From an uncultured Lachnospiraceae bacterium (lineage in GTDB: Bacteria; Bacillota; Clostridia; Lachnospirales; Lachnospiraceae): a stretch of 39,820 nt of DNA. The notes beneath the pieces are model-generated. The model saw only the letters and a program-made list of their open reading frames with translations. It was not told the DNA's origin and ran no database searches. The stretch covers positions 1 to 39,820 of the forward strand of contig CAMUYQ010000015.1 in NCBI GenBank assembly GCA_947165025.1. Reading direction: 5' to 3'. Positions 7,706-17,421 of the stretch are shown here, in pieces (position 1 is the stretch's first letter; every line of letters starts with the position of its first letter). The position numbers and the translations under genes are program-made.

Positions 7706-8487
7706 AGGCTCTCAACCTCTGCGTATTCCGCCGATGTGCCTTCCTTCAGGTCCAGATAGAACTCAACCAGCGTCATCGTCTGATAGGGCATAACCCACAG
7801 CATTGCGATACCAAAGCTTAAGATCACAAGAAATGCATATCCGATAAAGGACAGCAGCATGTAAAAGTACCTGAACTTGTTGCCCTTCATCATCGTAATG
7901 CTTCCTCTGATGATACTCATGACATCCATATCCGGATCATCAAGATATATCAGATAGGTCATGGCAAGCATCAGATCGATGATGAACGACACGATCAGGC
8001 CTGCCAGGTAAAGAACAATGTAAAGAAGAAACTTTTTGCCATCCGAGAGCATGTTCTGCCCCGGAGCGTATGAGTATCCGATAAGCGTTGAAGGCAGAAG
8101 CAGTACAAACTGCAGGCCTATCATGATAAAACCGATTATTATGATCTTATCGGGATGATGTCTGAATACAAAGAAAAGATCCGATATGCGCGCATCCCGG
8201 CCTGTTGCAATATTGCTGATTATCCGGATATATCCGACCGAGAAGAGCATTGCTATAAGGGAAATGACCATGCTCAGTGCCTGAAGCTTGAACTCTTCCA
8301 AATAACCGATGGTTCCCGTAACCCTGGCATCCTGCATCATGGACATTGTGACCGGCGTCATTATGATACTGTTTATCGTCATGATGAGCGCAAAAAGAAG
8401 AGCAAAGGAACCGACGGCTATTCCGTAATTGCCAAGTAACTGATCCTTTGCCTTCGCCTTCAAATCAGATATCGATGTTCTGTTCAT
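7702..8487 (-). CDS. DUF975 family membrane protein
   Basis: 261 residues with about five to six hydrophobic segments. The N-terminus (NRTSISDLKAKAKDQLLGNY) is the typical DUF975 opening, and the pattern of long hydrophobic helices with a mid-protein MAMTYLIYLDDPDMDVMSIIRGSITMM is also typical: a conserved acidic segment followed by a helix. AGGAG precedes the ATG by about 10 nt. Function is unknown; the family is widespread in Firmicutes. Confidence 0.85.
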   Translation of the reverse strand: MNRTSISDLKAKAKDQLLGNYGIAVGSFALLFALIMTINSIIMTPVTMSMMQDARVTGTIGYLEEFKLQALSMVISLIAMLFSVGYIRIISNIATGRDARISDLFFVFRHHPDKIIIIGFIMIGLQFVLLLPSTLIGYSYAPGQNMLSDGKKFLLYIVLYLAGLIVSFIIDLMLAMTYLIYLDDPDMDVMSIIRGSITMMKGNKFRYFYMLLSFIGYAFLVILSFGIAMLWVMPYQTMTLVEFYLDLKEGTSAEYAEVESL

Positions 8488-8517
8488 CAGAAAACTACTC
8501 CTAAAGCTTCAGTATGA

Positions 8518-9000
8518 TCAACCCGCAAGATCGATGTTCTGACCAACCAGACCCATGGCATCGTTTGCCTTTTTGTTCTGTGTGTACGGGTTACTCTCGT
8601 TGTTGTACTTGATCATCGTGCTCGTCGTGCCTCCCGAAACATACGTCCTGCCGCACTCCGGGCATACTGCCGTATGGATGGAAACGCTCGCATTGATGAC
8701 CTTGCCGCCCTTCTGGGCAGCCTTTGAATACGCGTTTGCCACGTGCTCCTGCTCATGTCCGCGCACTCTTGCAGCGGCGGCCTCGGGAGAGATGTGCTGT
8801 GCCGACTTGAATGACACGTTCTCGTCCGATCCGTCCTGATACTTCCTCTCTTTGCAGGTCTGGCACTCCGCAGGGGATGATCTTCGCCCCGGGGCGACTC
8901 GCGTTGATTCACCGGGGTTTTTGATCACCTCGGGCTCAGCCTTGCCGTATATGTATCCTGATAAAGGAATGTTGCCGTATCCGCTTATTCCACCGATCAT
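8518..9000 (-). CDS. Putative SprA-like zinc metallopeptidase
   Basis: 160 residues from ATG 9000, chosen because AGGAGG lies 6 nt upstream; the longer frame to 9036 would overlap the preceding gene. It holds a gluzincin-type HExxH motif, HEQEH, at residues 82-86, preceded by the signature CQTCKERKYQDGSD (C46, C49) and FKSAQHISPEAAAARVR. A second pair, CPECG (C113, C116), could form a zinc ribbon. This matches the catalytic region of proteins annotated SprA-related metalloprotease. There is no signal peptide, so it is probably cytoplasmic. Substrate unknown. Confidence 0.8.
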   Translation of the reverse strand: MIGGISGYGNIPLSGYIYGKAEPEVIKNPGESTRVAPGRRSSPAECQTCKERKYQDGSDENVSFKSAQHISPEAAAARVRGHEQEHVANAYSKAAQKGGKVINASVSIHTAVCPECGRTYVSGGTTSTMIKYNNESNPYTQNKKANDAMGLVGQNIDLAG

Positions 9001-9013
9001 AGGATTCCTCCTG

Positions 9014-9451
9014 TTACAAGGATCCGTCCTTATCAATAGATTCCTTCATCTTATCCACGAAATCATCTCCGTAGATCTTTCTGAACAATTCCTCATCCTG
9101 TTCCATCGATTGGTTCATCTGGTCACGAAGTATGGGATTGCCCTCGATGTATCTGAAATATTCAGGATTGTTCCTGACCGTGAATATCGAATATACTACG
9201 GTCAGCACAACGATGACCACCGATATCACCAGTCCTATCACCGAAAGGATGAGTCCTGTCTTTGCTCTCGGCCGAAGTGCCTTCTCCGCTCCCTTTGACA
9301 GCAGTGCGAGCACTATACCGATCGCCGAAAAAATGAAGGGACAGCAGCAGAGCGTTGAAACAAGCGATACGATCCCGAGTATGAGGGATGCAGTCGCAAG
9401 CCTTTCTGCAGCTGCTTCGCGTTTATTGTACTGTGTTGATTCAAAGTCCAT
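9014..9451 (-). CDS. Two-TM membrane protein of unknown function (DUF4190-like)
   Basis: 145 residues. Two transmembrane segments (about residues 18-52 and 65-92) are joined by a short basic loop (KGAEKALRPRAKTG), an arrangement seen in DUF4190-type proteins. The first segment contains three adjacent cysteines. The C-terminal 50 residues are charged and acidic and probably face one side of the membrane. It is the first gene after the terminator of lysC and heads the long run toward the t6A genes. The ribosome site is weak. No function can be assigned. Confidence 0.7.
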   Translation of the reverse strand: MDFESTQYNKREAAAERLATASLILGIVSLVSTLCCCPFIFSAIGIVLALLSKGAEKALRPRAKTGLILSVIGLVISVVIVVLTVVYSIFTVRNNPEYFRYIEGNPILRDQMNQSMEQDEELFRKIYGDDFVDKMKESIDKDGSL

Positions 9452-9498
9452 CGGAATGATCCGTTTCCGTCATGTCGACATAGTTATAGTTACTATAG

Positions 9499-9504
9499 AT
9501 TATA
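9499..9504 (-). promoter_or_regulatory. Possible -10 box for the 9451-1183 gene run
   Basis: A TATAAT hexamer on the minus strand, 48 nt before the start codon and just after the lysC terminator. A good -35 box is missing at the right distance (the hexamer there is TACACG), so this is only a candidate. The flanking GTTATA/TATAAC inverted pair (9483-9506) could be an operator. Confidence 0.4.
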
Positions 9505-9510
9505 ACACAA

Positions 9511-9538
9511 AAAAGACAGGGCGTGTACCCTGTCTTTT
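9511..9538 (-). terminator. Terminator of the prfB-hom-lysC operon
   Basis: The stem AAAAGACAGGG pairs with CCCTGTCTTTT around a short loop. On the minus strand it is followed by a T run (CTTTTTTG). It lies 24 nt past the lysC stop. Confidence 0.92.
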
Positions 9539-9561
9539 CCTTATGACTGCGCCAAATTTGA

Positions 9562-10770
9562 TCAGTCTTCGAGGCCGAACATGTCGTGAATGACATTCAT
9601 TGCCTTCTCGACTTCCTTCTCATCGATCAGGACCGTAACCCTGATCTCGGATGTTGATATCATTCTGATATTGATGTTTGCGTTGTACAGGCACTCGAAC
9701 ATCTTCGATGCAACACCGGGATTGCTCATCATGCCGGCTCCGACGATGGAAACCTTGGCAACCTTTGAGTTGGTGTTGATATCCTGCATATTAAGAGTAT
9801 CTTTAATTTTCTCAAGAGCATCAAGTGCATCCTTTTCCATATCCCTCGGGATCGTGAACGTGATATCCTTTGTATTGTCACGTCCGATCGACTGAAGGAT
9901 CATGTCCACGTTGATGTTCGCTTTTGCGAGCGCATCAAACAGGCGGAACGCAACACCGGGCTTATCCTCAAGTCCGACAACTGATATCCTTGTAACGTTT
10001 TTATCGGCTGCAACGCCGCTGACAAGCATTCTTTCCACTTTAACAACCTCCTTAATGACCGTACCCTCAGCTTCCGACATACTCGAGCGTACAACAAGTC
10101 TGACACCGTATTTTCTGGCAAGTTCCACGCTCCGGTTGTGAAGTACTCCCGCACCGAGCGTAGCCAGATCGAGCATTTCGTCGTATGTGATCTCCTTGAG
10201 CTTTCTGGCATTTTTGACAACTCTCGGATCTGCCGTGTAAACACCTTCAACGTCGGTGAATATCTCGCATTTATCGGCATGAAGTGCCGCAGCGAGCGCA
10301 ACCGCAGTCGTATCCGATCCGCCGCGTCCGAGCGTCGTATAATCATCGTATTTGTTCACACCCTGGAATCCCGTAATGATAACGATCTTTTTAAGATCAA
10401 GCTCATTTCTGATCCTCTCGGTATCGATCCTCTTAAGTCTTGCATTTCCGTAAACACTCGTGGTATGCATTGCCACCTGGTAGGCATTGAGCGATACACA
10501 GGGTACCCCGAGATAATCCATCGCCATGGCCATCATCGCAACACTCACCTGCTCACCCGTTGTCATGAGCATGTCAAGCTCACGCCTGGGAGGGTTAGGG
10601 TTGATGTCCTTTGCCATGTCGATCAGAACGTCCGTCTGTTTTCCCATCGCGGACAGAACGACCACAACATCATTTCCCGCTTTGTAGTCGGCTATGCACC
10701 GCTTCGCAACGTTCATGATGCGTTCCTTGTCGGCAACCGATGTGCCGCCGAACTTCTTTACAACCAGCAT
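9562..10770 (-). CDS. lysC: Aspartate kinase
   Basis: 402 residues. It phosphorylates L-aspartate, the first step toward lysine, threonine and methionine. The catalytic domain opens with VVKKFGGTSVAD (residues 3-14) and includes TLGRGGSDTTA (about residues 147-157) and the ADKCEIFTDVEGVYTADPR segment. Two ACT domains occupy about residues 265-400, so allosteric feedback by a pathway amino acid is likely; the effector cannot be read. AGGAG lies 6 nt before the ATG. It follows hom, giving a prfB-hom-lysC order, and ends at a strong terminator. Confidence 0.95.
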   Translation of the reverse strand: MLVVKKFGGTSVADKERIMNVAKRCIADYKAGNDVVVVLSAMGKQTDVLIDMAKDINPNPPRRELDMLMTTGEQVSVAMMAMAMDYLGVPCVSLNAYQVAMHTTSVYGNARLKRIDTERIRNELDLKKIVIITGFQGVNKYDDYTTLGRGGSDTTAVALAAALHADKCEIFTDVEGVYTADPRVVKNARKLKEITYDEMLDLATLGAGVLHNRSVELARKYGVRLVVRSSMSEAEGTVIKEVVKVERMLVSGVAADKNVTRISVVGLEDKPGVAFRLFDALAKANINVDMILQSIGRDNTKDITFTIPRDMEKDALDALEKIKDTLNMQDINTNSKVAKVSIVGAGMMSNPGVASKMFECLYNANINIRMISTSEIRVTVLIDEKEVEKAMNVIHDMFGLED

Positions 10771-10806
10771 TTTCTCACTCCTCTTAAAACACTTATATTA
10801 TTCCCA

Positions 10807-12030
10807 TCAGATCCTGCTCTCAAGCCTGATGCTCTGGCAGACATCCGGGATGTTCTTAAGCTTTTCGTTGAACGATCCCTCAGTAACGGGAGTCGTCACA
10901 AATCCGAACTCACCTGAAACATCGTCCAGTTCTATGAACTTTACATCTCCAAACGTATCTTTTATAAGCTTTTCGCAAGATGCCCTGTCCTTTTTGACAC
11001 GTACGAAGAACTTTCTCGTAGCATTCTCCGTTCCTGTAAGCTGAAGGTTTTCCTCCGACCAGAACGTGTATATATGCTTGTCGAGATGCTTTGCGGCATC
11101 CACGATATCGGCAACGACTGCGCATGCCGTCGGAAGCTTACCTGCACCGCTTCCGTAGAACATAACATCCCCGATCTGGCTGCCCCGTACGAAAATCGCA
11201 TTGTACACTCCGCTGACGCTGTAAAGCGGATGAGATGATCTTACGATAAAGGGTGCCACCATCGCATAATACTTCCCGTCCTCATAAGTGCATGAGGCAA
11301 GGAGCTTTATAGCACTTTTCATCTTCTTGGCATATCTGATGTCGGTCGCCGTGATCTTTGAGATGCCTTCCGTGTATATGTTCTCGTAATTAACGTTATG
11401 TCCGAATGCAAGTGATGACAGGATCGCGATCTTCCTGCATGCATCATATCCTTCGATGTCAGCCTCGGGATTGCGCTCCGCATAGCCAAGATCCTGCGCC
11501 GTCCTGAGTGCCTTATCAAAATCCCAGCCCTCGACATCCATCTGTGTCAGTATATAGTTCGTTGTTCCGTTGAGGATACCCTTTATCTCAAGTATCCTGT
11601 CGGCAGTAAGCGACGAATTGATCGGACGGATGACCGGAATGGCCCCGCCTACGCTTGCCTCAAACAGGAAGTTGATGCTGTTCTCTCTTGCGATCCTTAT
11701 AAGCTCGGGACCGTGAGCGGCAACAAGCTCCTTGTTTGACGTACATACACTCTTTCCCGCCAGAAGGCTCTTTCTGACGAACGTGTATGCAGGCTCGACT
11801 CCGCCCATTACCTCGACAACTATCTTTACTTCGGGATCGTTTAAGATCACGTCAAAATCATGCACGAGGACCGATTCTACCCGGTCACCCGGAAAATCAC
11901 GAAGATCCAGTACATATTTGATCCTTATCTTATCGCCTGATTTCATGTCGATGGCTTCGTTGTTCTTGTCAATTACCTCAACAACACCCGAACCCACCGT
12001 ACCGTATCCCAGTACTGCTATATTTATCAT
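10807..12030 (-). CDS. hom: Homoserine dehydrogenase
   Basis: 407 residues. It reduces aspartate semialdehyde to homoserine with NAD(P)H. The Rossmann loop is VLGYGTVGSGVV (residues 5-16). The substrate-binding region contains GGVEPA, TSNKELVA and the catalytic-domain signature GILNGTTNYIL. A C-terminal ACT-like domain (about residues 330-400) suggests feedback by threonine, as in Gram-positive homologues. The start overlaps the prfB stop by 4 nt (ATGA), with GGAGG inside the prfB end, so translation is coupled to that of release factor 2. Confidence 0.95.
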   Translation of the reverse strand: MINIAVLGYGTVGSGVVEVIDKNNEAIDMKSGDKIRIKYVLDLRDFPGDRVESVLVHDFDVILNDPEVKIVVEVMGGVEPAYTFVRKSLLAGKSVCTSNKELVAAHGPELIRIARENSINFLFEASVGGAIPVIRPINSSLTADRILEIKGILNGTTNYILTQMDVEGWDFDKALRTAQDLGYAERNPEADIEGYDACRKIAILSSLAFGHNVNYENIYTEGISKITATDIRYAKKMKSAIKLLASCTYEDGKYYAMVAPFIVRSSHPLYSVSGVYNAIFVRGSQIGDVMFYGSGAGKLPTACAVVADIVDAAKHLDKHIYTFWSEENLQLTGTENATRKFFVRVKKDRASCEKLIKDTFGDVKFIELDDVSGEFGFVTTPVTEGSFNEKLKNIPDVCQSIRLESRI

Positions 12031-13142
12031 TGGTTTCCTCCGTTAGAGATCCACTTAAGATACGCATTGACGAACGGATCGAGATAACCGTCCAGAACCG
12101 CATCAGCCTGCGCGACCTCCTGATTCGTTCTTGTATCCTTTACCATCGTGTACGGCTGCAGCACGTATGAACGTATCTGGCTGCCCCACGCGATATCCTT
12201 GACTTCTCCCCTGATATCCGAGAGTTTTTCGGCATTCTCCTCTTTCTTCAGAAGATAAAGCTTTGCCTTGAGCATCTGCATGGCCTTGTCCTTGTTCTGG
12301 AACTGGCTTCGCTCGTTTTGGCACTGAACAACGATACCGGTCGGGATATGCGTGATACGTATCGCGGAACTGGTCTTGTTGATATGCTGTCCGCCGGCTC
12401 CCGACGAGCGGTATGTATCTATACGAAGATCATCTTCATTGATGTCAACGTCAAGGTCTTCTTCAATATCCGGCATAACGTCAAGCGACACAAAACTTGT
12501 CTGGCGCTTGCCCTGCGCATTGAACGGCGATATGCGTACAAGCCTGTGGACACCCTTTTCACCCTTAAGATAGCCGTATGCGTTCGTGCCGTTTATCTGG
12601 AATGTAACGGATTTGATGCCCGCTTCATCACCATCAAGCATATCGAGCACTTCCACCGAAAATCCCTTCTTCTCGGCGTACCGGCTGTACATTCTAAACA
12701 GCATCCCCGCCCAGTCACAGCTCTCGGTTCCGCCCGCACCCGCATTGAGTCGCAGGATAGCGTTATTGGCATCGTATTCGCCCGAAAGCAGCGTGCTTAT
12801 GCGAAGATCGTCCAGCTTCTGAGTGAACTCATTGAACTCTGCCTGTATATCGGGGATCATGGCCTCGTCATTTTCCTCATAGGCCATCGAGATAAGCTCG
12901 CCTATGTCTGAATGCTGGGTCTTGAGCTCATTGATCATTCCCACGGTGTCCTCAAGGTCCTTAAGTTCCTTGGACAGCTTCTGGGCTCTTTCGTTATCGT
13001 CCCAGAACGTGGGAACCTCCATCTCACGGCGAAGCTCCTCTATCCTCTGCTCCTTGTCGTTCACCCCGAGGCTCGCCTCGAGCTCCTTCAGGGGCTCGGC
13101 AAGGTTTCCTAATTCACTTTTTATCTGATCTAACTCTACCAT
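12027..13142 (-). CDS. prfB: Peptide chain release factor 2 (no programmed frameshift)
   Basis: 371 residues. It terminates translation at UGA and UAA. The stop-codon recognition tripeptide SPF is in VRISPFNAQG, and the catalytic GGQ is in SSGAGGQHINKT. In many bacteria prfB is interrupted by an in-frame UGA near codon 26 read by a +1 shift. Here the reading frame passes through the equivalent place (ASLGVNDKEQ) with no stop and no CTTTGA slip site, so autoregulation by frameshift is absent. The ATG has no clear ribosome site; the sequence just before it is a 36-bp tandem duplication of the secA end. Confidence 0.95.
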   Translation of the reverse strand: MVELDQIKSELGNLAEPLKELEASLGVNDKEQRIEELRREMEVPTFWDDNERAQKLSKELKDLEDTVGMINELKTQHSDIGELISMAYEENDEAMIPDIQAEFNEFTQKLDDLRISTLLSGEYDANNAILRLNAGAGGTESCDWAGMLFRMYSRYAEKKGFSVEVLDMLDGDEAGIKSVTFQINGTNAYGYLKGEKGVHRLVRISPFNAQGKRQTSFVSLDVMPDIEEDLDVDINEDDLRIDTYRSSGAGGQHINKTSSAIRITHIPTGIVVQCQNERSQFQNKDKAMQMLKAKLYLLKKEENAEKLSDIRGEVKDIAWGSQIRSYVLQPYTMVKDTRTNQEVAQADAVLDGYLDPFVNAYLKWISNGGNQ

Positions 13143-13153
13143 AATTCTTATCT

Positions 13154-13225
13154 AAGGTCGCTCACCCATTAGACCTACCTGCTTCTTCCAAGGTCGCTCA
13201 CCCATCAGACCTACCTGCTTCTTCC
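13154..13225. repeat. Tandem 36-bp duplication at the secA end
   Basis: Two adjacent copies (13154-13189 and 13190-13225) differ at one base. The second copy contains the last codons of secA (GRSR and the stop, 13211-13225). The first is a non-coding duplicate between secA and prfB. Each copy contains AAGGTCGCTC, also found at the edge of the 99-bp repeats near 24257, so both may come from one repeat family. Confidence 0.9.
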
Positions 13226-15778
13226 ACAGCATTGCTTGTATTTCTTGCCTGAGCCGCACGGACACGGATCGTTCGGATACACTTTGTCGGATTCGCGCTT
13301 CACGCTCTTCTTCGGACCCGAATCGTCCTTATTTGTGCCTGTGATCTTGGCAACTTCCTCACGTTCAACCTTCTGCTCGACGCGGATATGGAAGAGCATC
13401 CTGACCGTCTCTTCGCTGATGGCATCCGTCATCGCATTGAACATGTCATAACCCATCATCTTGTACTCAACAAGCGGATCTCTCTGGCCGTATGCCTGCA
13501 GGCCGATACCCTGGCGCAGCTGATCCATATCGTCGATGTGATCCATCCACTTTCTGTCTATGACCTTCAGAAGGATGACACGCTCGATCTCTCTGATCTG
13601 CTCGGGTGACGGGAACTCCGCTTCCTTTGCCTCGTATATCTTGACAACCTCTTCCTTGAGCTTGTGGATGAGCTGTTCTTTCTTCATATCCCTGACATCG
13701 GGAGTCTTGAGTTCCTCAACGGGAACCGTTGCGCGAAGGTGCTGGTTGAGCTCGACAAGATCCCAGTCTTCGGGATTTGACACATCTCCGATGCACATCT
13801 CAACCGTGCCCTCAACAAACTCGGTAGCCATCTTGAATATGACGTCACGCATGCTCTCTCCGTCAAGAACACGCCTTCTCTCGGCATAGATGATCTCTCT
13901 CTGCTCGTTCATTACCTGGTCGTATTCGAGAAGGTTCTTTCTGACACCGAAGTTATTGCCCTCTATTCTCTTCTGGGCCTTCTCTATCGCATTGGTGAGC
14001 ATCTTGTGCTCGATCTGCTCGTTTTCGGGAACACCGAGTGCATTGAATACCGACATGAGCCTGTCGGATCCGAACAGTCTCATCAGATCATCCTCAAGTG
14101 AAATGAAGAATCTTGATTCACCGGGATCTCCCTGACGACCTGAACGGCCTCGCAGCTGGTTATCGATACGTCTTGATTCGTGACGCTCGGTTCCTATGAT
14201 CTTCAGACCGCCTGCTGCCCTTGATTCTTCATCAAGCTTGATATCGGTACCACGGCCGGCCATGTTCGTTGCGATCGTGACTGCTCCGTGAATACCTGCT
14301 TCTGCGACGATCGCAGCCTCAAGTTCGTGGAACTTGGCGTTCAGCACTTTATGTTCTATACCCCTCTTTGTAAGGAGCTTTGAAAGCTCTTCAGATGCCT
14401 CGATCGTGATCGTACCGACAAGGATCGGCTGTCCTGTCTTGTGGGCTTCCTCGATCTCATTGCATATCGCAAAGAGCTTCTCTTTTTTCGTCTTGTATAC
14501 GGCATCCTGAAGGTCGATCCTCATAACGGGTTTGTTTGTCGGGATCTCTATAACGTCCATTCCGTAAATGTCACGGAATTCCTTTTCCTCGGTAAGTGCC
14601 GTACCGGTCATACCGCACTTCTTCTCAAATTTGTTGAAGAAGTTCTGGAACGTGATCGTGGCAAGCGTCTTGCTCTCGCGCTTAACCTTGACATGCTCTT
14701 TTGCCTCGATGGCCTGATGAAGTCCGTCGGAATAACGTCTTCCGGGCATAATACGTCCGGTGAACTCATCAACGATAAGAACTTCATCATCCTTTACTAC
14801 ATAGTCCTGATCCCTGAACATCAGGTTATGCGCACGAAGCGCCAGGATCACGTTGTTCTGTATCTCAACGTTTTCGGAATCCGCAAGGTTTTCTATCTGG
14901 AAGAACTTCTCGACCTTAGCCACACCCTGTGCGGTAAGTGTTACGAACTTGTCCTTCTCGTTAACGATAAAATCACCTGTCTCTTCTCTTTCGACACCCA
15001 TGATGGCATCCATCTTCGACAGGTCTTCCATATCCTCGCCCCTCTTTAACTGGCGGGCCAGGACATCACATACTTCATAGAGCTTTGTGGATTTTCCGCT
15101 CTGTCCGGAAATGATAAGAGGGGTCCTTGCTTCATCGATAAGGACCGAGTCAACCTCATCGATGATCGCATACGCGAGATCACGCAGAACGAGCTGTTCC
15201 TTATATATGACCATGTTGTCACGAAGGTAATCGAAACCGAGTTCATTGTTCGTGACATACGTAATATCGCAGTTATAAGCGGCGCGGCGCTCTTCGGGCT
15301 TCATTGAGTTGAGGACGACACCGACCGTCATCCCGAGGAACTCATGAACCTGACCCATCCACTCCGCGTCACGGTTTGCCAGGTAATCGTTGACGGTAAC
15401 GACATGCACGCCGCGTCCCGTCAGTGCGTTCAGATATGCAGGCAGTGTAGCGACAAGCGTCTTACCTTCACCTGTTCTCATCTCGGCTATTCTGCCCTGG
15501 TGAAGGATGATACCGCCGATAAGCTGAACCGGATAATGCTCCATATTAAGAACACGTCTGGCAGCTTCCCTTACCGTTGCATACGCCTCGGGAAGAAGGC
15601 TGTCAAGGCTCTCACCCTCGTTGTAACGCTTCTTGTACTCGATCGTAAGTGCACGCAGCTGGGAATCCGACATCTCCATCATCTTCGGGCGCAGTGCCTC
15701 TATCTTTTCCACAAGCGGCATTACAAGCTTTACTTCACGCTCACTGTGAGTACCAAATATCTTTTCTATAATGTTCAT
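13211..15778 (-). CDS. secA: Protein translocase ATPase SecA
   Basis: 855 residues. It drives preprotein export through SecYEG. Walker A is MRTGEGKT (about residues 101-108), with the DEAD-type [17 protein letters not shown] downstream. [12 protein letters not shown] and [25 protein letters not shown] are the helicase motifs of NBD2. The C-terminal zinc tail [13 protein letters not shown] binds SecB or ribosomes in homologues. Length is normal for Firmicutes. AAGGAG lies 8 nt before the ATG. It follows a methyltransferase gene and precedes prfB. Confidence 0.97.
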   Translation of the reverse strand: MNIIEKIFGTHSEREVKLVMPLVEKIEALRPKMMEMSDSQLRALTIEYKKRYNEGESLDSLLPEAYATVREAARRVLNMEHYPVQLIGGIILHQGRIAEMRTGEGKTLVATLPAYLNALTGRGVHVVTVNDYLANRDAEWMGQVHEFLGMTVGVVLNSMKPEERRAAYNCDITYVTNNELGFDYLRDNMVIYKEQLVLRDLAYAIIDEVDSVLIDEARTPLIISGQSGKSTKLYEVCDVLARQLKRGEDMEDLSKMDAIMGVEREETGDFIVNEKDKFVTLTAQGVAKVEKFFQIENLADSENVEIQNNVILALRAHNLMFRDQDYVVKDDEVLIVDEFTGRIMPGRRYSDGLHQAIEAKEHVKVKRESKTLATITFQNFFNKFEKKCGMTGTALTEEKEFRDIYGMDVIEIPTNKPVMRIDLQDAVYKTKKEKLFAICNEIEEAHKTGQPILVGTITIEASEELSKLLTKRGIEHKVLNAKFHELEAAIVAEAGIHGAVTIATNMAGRGTDIKLDEESRAAGGLKIIGTERHESRRIDNQLRGRSGRQGDPGESRFFISLEDDLMRLFGSDRLMSVFNALGVPENEQIEHKMLTNAIEKAQKRIEGNNFGVRKNLLEYDQVMNEQREIIYAERRRVLDGESMRDVIFKMATEFVEGTVEMCIGDVSNPEDWDLVELNQHLRATVPVEELKTPDVRDMKKEQLIHKLKEEVVKIYEAKEAEFPSPEQIREIERVILLKVIDRKWMDHIDDMDQLRQGIGLQAYGQRDPLVEYKMMGYDMFNAMTDAISEETVRMLFHIRVEQKVEREEVAKITGTNKDDSGPKKSVKRESDKVYPNDPCPCGSGKKYKQCCGRSR

Positions 15779-15811
15779 TTGAAAAACTCCTTGAGTCTTA
15801 TGTTACTCTTA

Positions 15812-16843
15812 TTATTTACGCTTCAGGATGAAATGCAGTTCCGATGAGAATTCACTCTTATCTATCACCTGCTGGAGTTCATCCATGAGCGGCACGAACC
15901 TGTCTGAGAAGTATGTCGAGAATTCCTGGTTATTGTTCTTCTGCATCGATACCATCAGGAATCTGTACAGGTCGTTGATATCCGATCCGAACCGCCATTC
16001 GTATGCGATCTCAAATCCCATCTTATCGGCCATTGTCTGCACCGATTCATTCGTAAACAGATGCGTGTGTGTTCCGCCCGTATGACGGTTGTATCCGTTC
16101 GCGAACGCTACCTCGAAGCAGCTTGAAAACGAGAACATCGGAACGGACGCAAAAACAAACTTTATATTATGATTTTCTCTTATCGCATCAATGTTCTCAT
16201 CAAGATGTACAAGGTGCTCAAGCACACCGATCGCACTCAGCGTGTTCGCATCCGTTTTCCTGATGTATTCGATGGAGTCGGTCAGTCCGATGTGCGTAAG
16301 ACACTCTTCTTCATTCATGGCATTTCCGTATGCCACTTCGCTGTCGGATACTTCGATCCCGACCGCGCTCATCCCGAGCTGTTTTGCCGCGGATACAAAA
16401 TAACCGCAGCCCGCACCGATATCAAGAATGTTGATATCCTCAGCATTCAGCATCTCGTTCTTCAGACAGTCCCTCAGGTACTCGGCCTTTGGGATGTATA
16501 TCATGTCGCGCCTTCTGATGTAGCTTTCCTTATCGGCTGCGCTGTAGTTTTTGGAATAATCATCCTCGATATATACTTTGCTCGCAAAATCGTCGGTATC
16601 CTCACACTCGCTGTTGAGGTGACCGCACTTTTCGCACTCGATATATCCGATCCTGTGGCTCGTAAAGAGCGGTTTTTTCAGCGGCTCACCGCAGATCTTG
16701 CATGTTTTGCGCTTCGGCTGCATCAGCAGGACATCCGCCATGCCGTCCGCCATATCGAGCATTCCGTCATTGTTATCGAAAAAACTTGTCTTTAATGTGT
16801 TAAGATCGCCAAACGGCTTACTGTATTTTTTCTTAATGCTCAT
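15812..16843 (-). CDS. Class I SAM-dependent methyltransferase with N-terminal zinc ribbon
   Basis: 343 residues. An N-terminal zinc-binding module has CKICG (about residue 47) and CEKCGH (about residue 74). The methyltransferase fold follows, with the SAM-binding loop ILDIGAGCGYFVSAA (about residues 139-153), VGIEVSD, and GVLEHLVHLDENI. This layout is common in methyltransferases acting on sugar-linked or small-molecule substrates (Methyltransf_23-like with an N-terminal zinc ribbon). It precedes secA by 33 nt. Substrate unknown; the flanking 134-aa gene could be a partner. Confidence 0.8.
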   Translation of the reverse strand: MSIKKKYSKPFGDLNTLKTSFFDNNDGMLDMADGMADVLLMQPKRKTCKICGEPLKKPLFTSHRIGYIECEKCGHLNSECEDTDDFASKVYIEDDYSKNYSAADKESYIRRRDMIYIPKAEYLRDCLKNEMLNAEDINILDIGAGCGYFVSAAKQLGMSAVGIEVSDSEVAYGNAMNEEECLTHIGLTDSIEYIRKTDANTLSAIGVLEHLVHLDENIDAIRENHNIKFVFASVPMFSFSSCFEVAFANGYNRHTGGTHTHLFTNESVQTMADKMGFEIAYEWRFGSDINDLYRFLMVSMQKNNNQEFSTYFSDRFVPLMDELQQVIDKSEFSSELHFILKRK

Positions 16844-16864
16844 ATCAAGATCACCTGAAAATCA

Positions 16865-17269
16865 TCAGAATCCCATTTCCTCAAACCACTTCAGTCCCTC
16901 GTACTGCGTAGGGAAATAGCGGTTCTGGGTAAGGGGCGTATTGCTCATCTGTTTGTGCTTATATGACTGTACCGATACTTCGTATGAATTGCCCTCGATA
17001 TATGCGATGTATTTGCATCCGCATGCCTCGAGATTTCGGTGAAGTTCGACATACTGAATGCTTCCCTTGGGGCTTACCTGCTCGAGCTCCTCGATGAATG
17101 CCATATACACAAAACCTTTGTCATCGTGCCATTCCTCTGAAAATTCGACCAGTGTTTCATAGAGCCATGCTATCTCATGGGCGTGCGCGATCCCGCGGCC
17201 CCTTGAGTAGACTATCCTGCGGCCCCCTTCATCAGTCCATATCTTAAAACATCCGACTTCCTTTTCCAT
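16865..17269 (-). CDS. Conserved hypothetical protein
   Basis: 134 residues, soluble, no signal peptide. Charged and aromatic-rich (MEKEVGCFKIWTDEGGRRIVYSRG). The pattern of short strands and helices with FVYMAFIEELEQVSP in the middle recalls STAS/SpoIIAA-like folds, but the match is weak. GGAGAGG lies about 5 nt before the ATG. It is followed by the methyltransferase gene at 21 nt and probably shares its transcript. I do not recognise the family. Confidence 0.65.
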   Translation of the reverse strand: MEKEVGCFKIWTDEGGRRIVYSRGRGIAHAHEIAWLYETLVEFSEEWHDDKGFVYMAFIEELEQVSPKGSIQYVELHRNLEACGCKYIAYIEGNSYEVSVQSYKHKQMSNTPLTQNRYFPTQYEGLKWFEEMGF

Positions 17270-17371
17270 TCGTAACCTCTCCTGAAAATATTAGAGAAAT
17301 ACATTGATACCCAACATAAGAGTATATATGATTTTCTCCCTTAAGGCAATGAATAGATTTAGATACAATTT

Positions 17372-17400
17372 AAAAGGATGAGCATACTGCCCATCCTTTT
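17372..17400 (-). terminator. Terminator of the butyrate operon
   Basis: The stem AAAAGGATG pairs with CATCCTTTT around a loop of about 11 nt. It lies 21 nt after the buk stop, and the minus strand continues with TTTTAAATTG. The remaining gap to 17270 is A/T-rich and may hold the promoter of the 134-aa gene, but no good box pair stands out. Confidence 0.85.
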
Positions 17401-17421
17401 ATCATATGGTGCAAACGCCTG

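Noticed and set aside
14441-15049. 202-residue plus-strand open frame
   Set aside because: Wholly antisense to secA; a shadow of its codon pattern.
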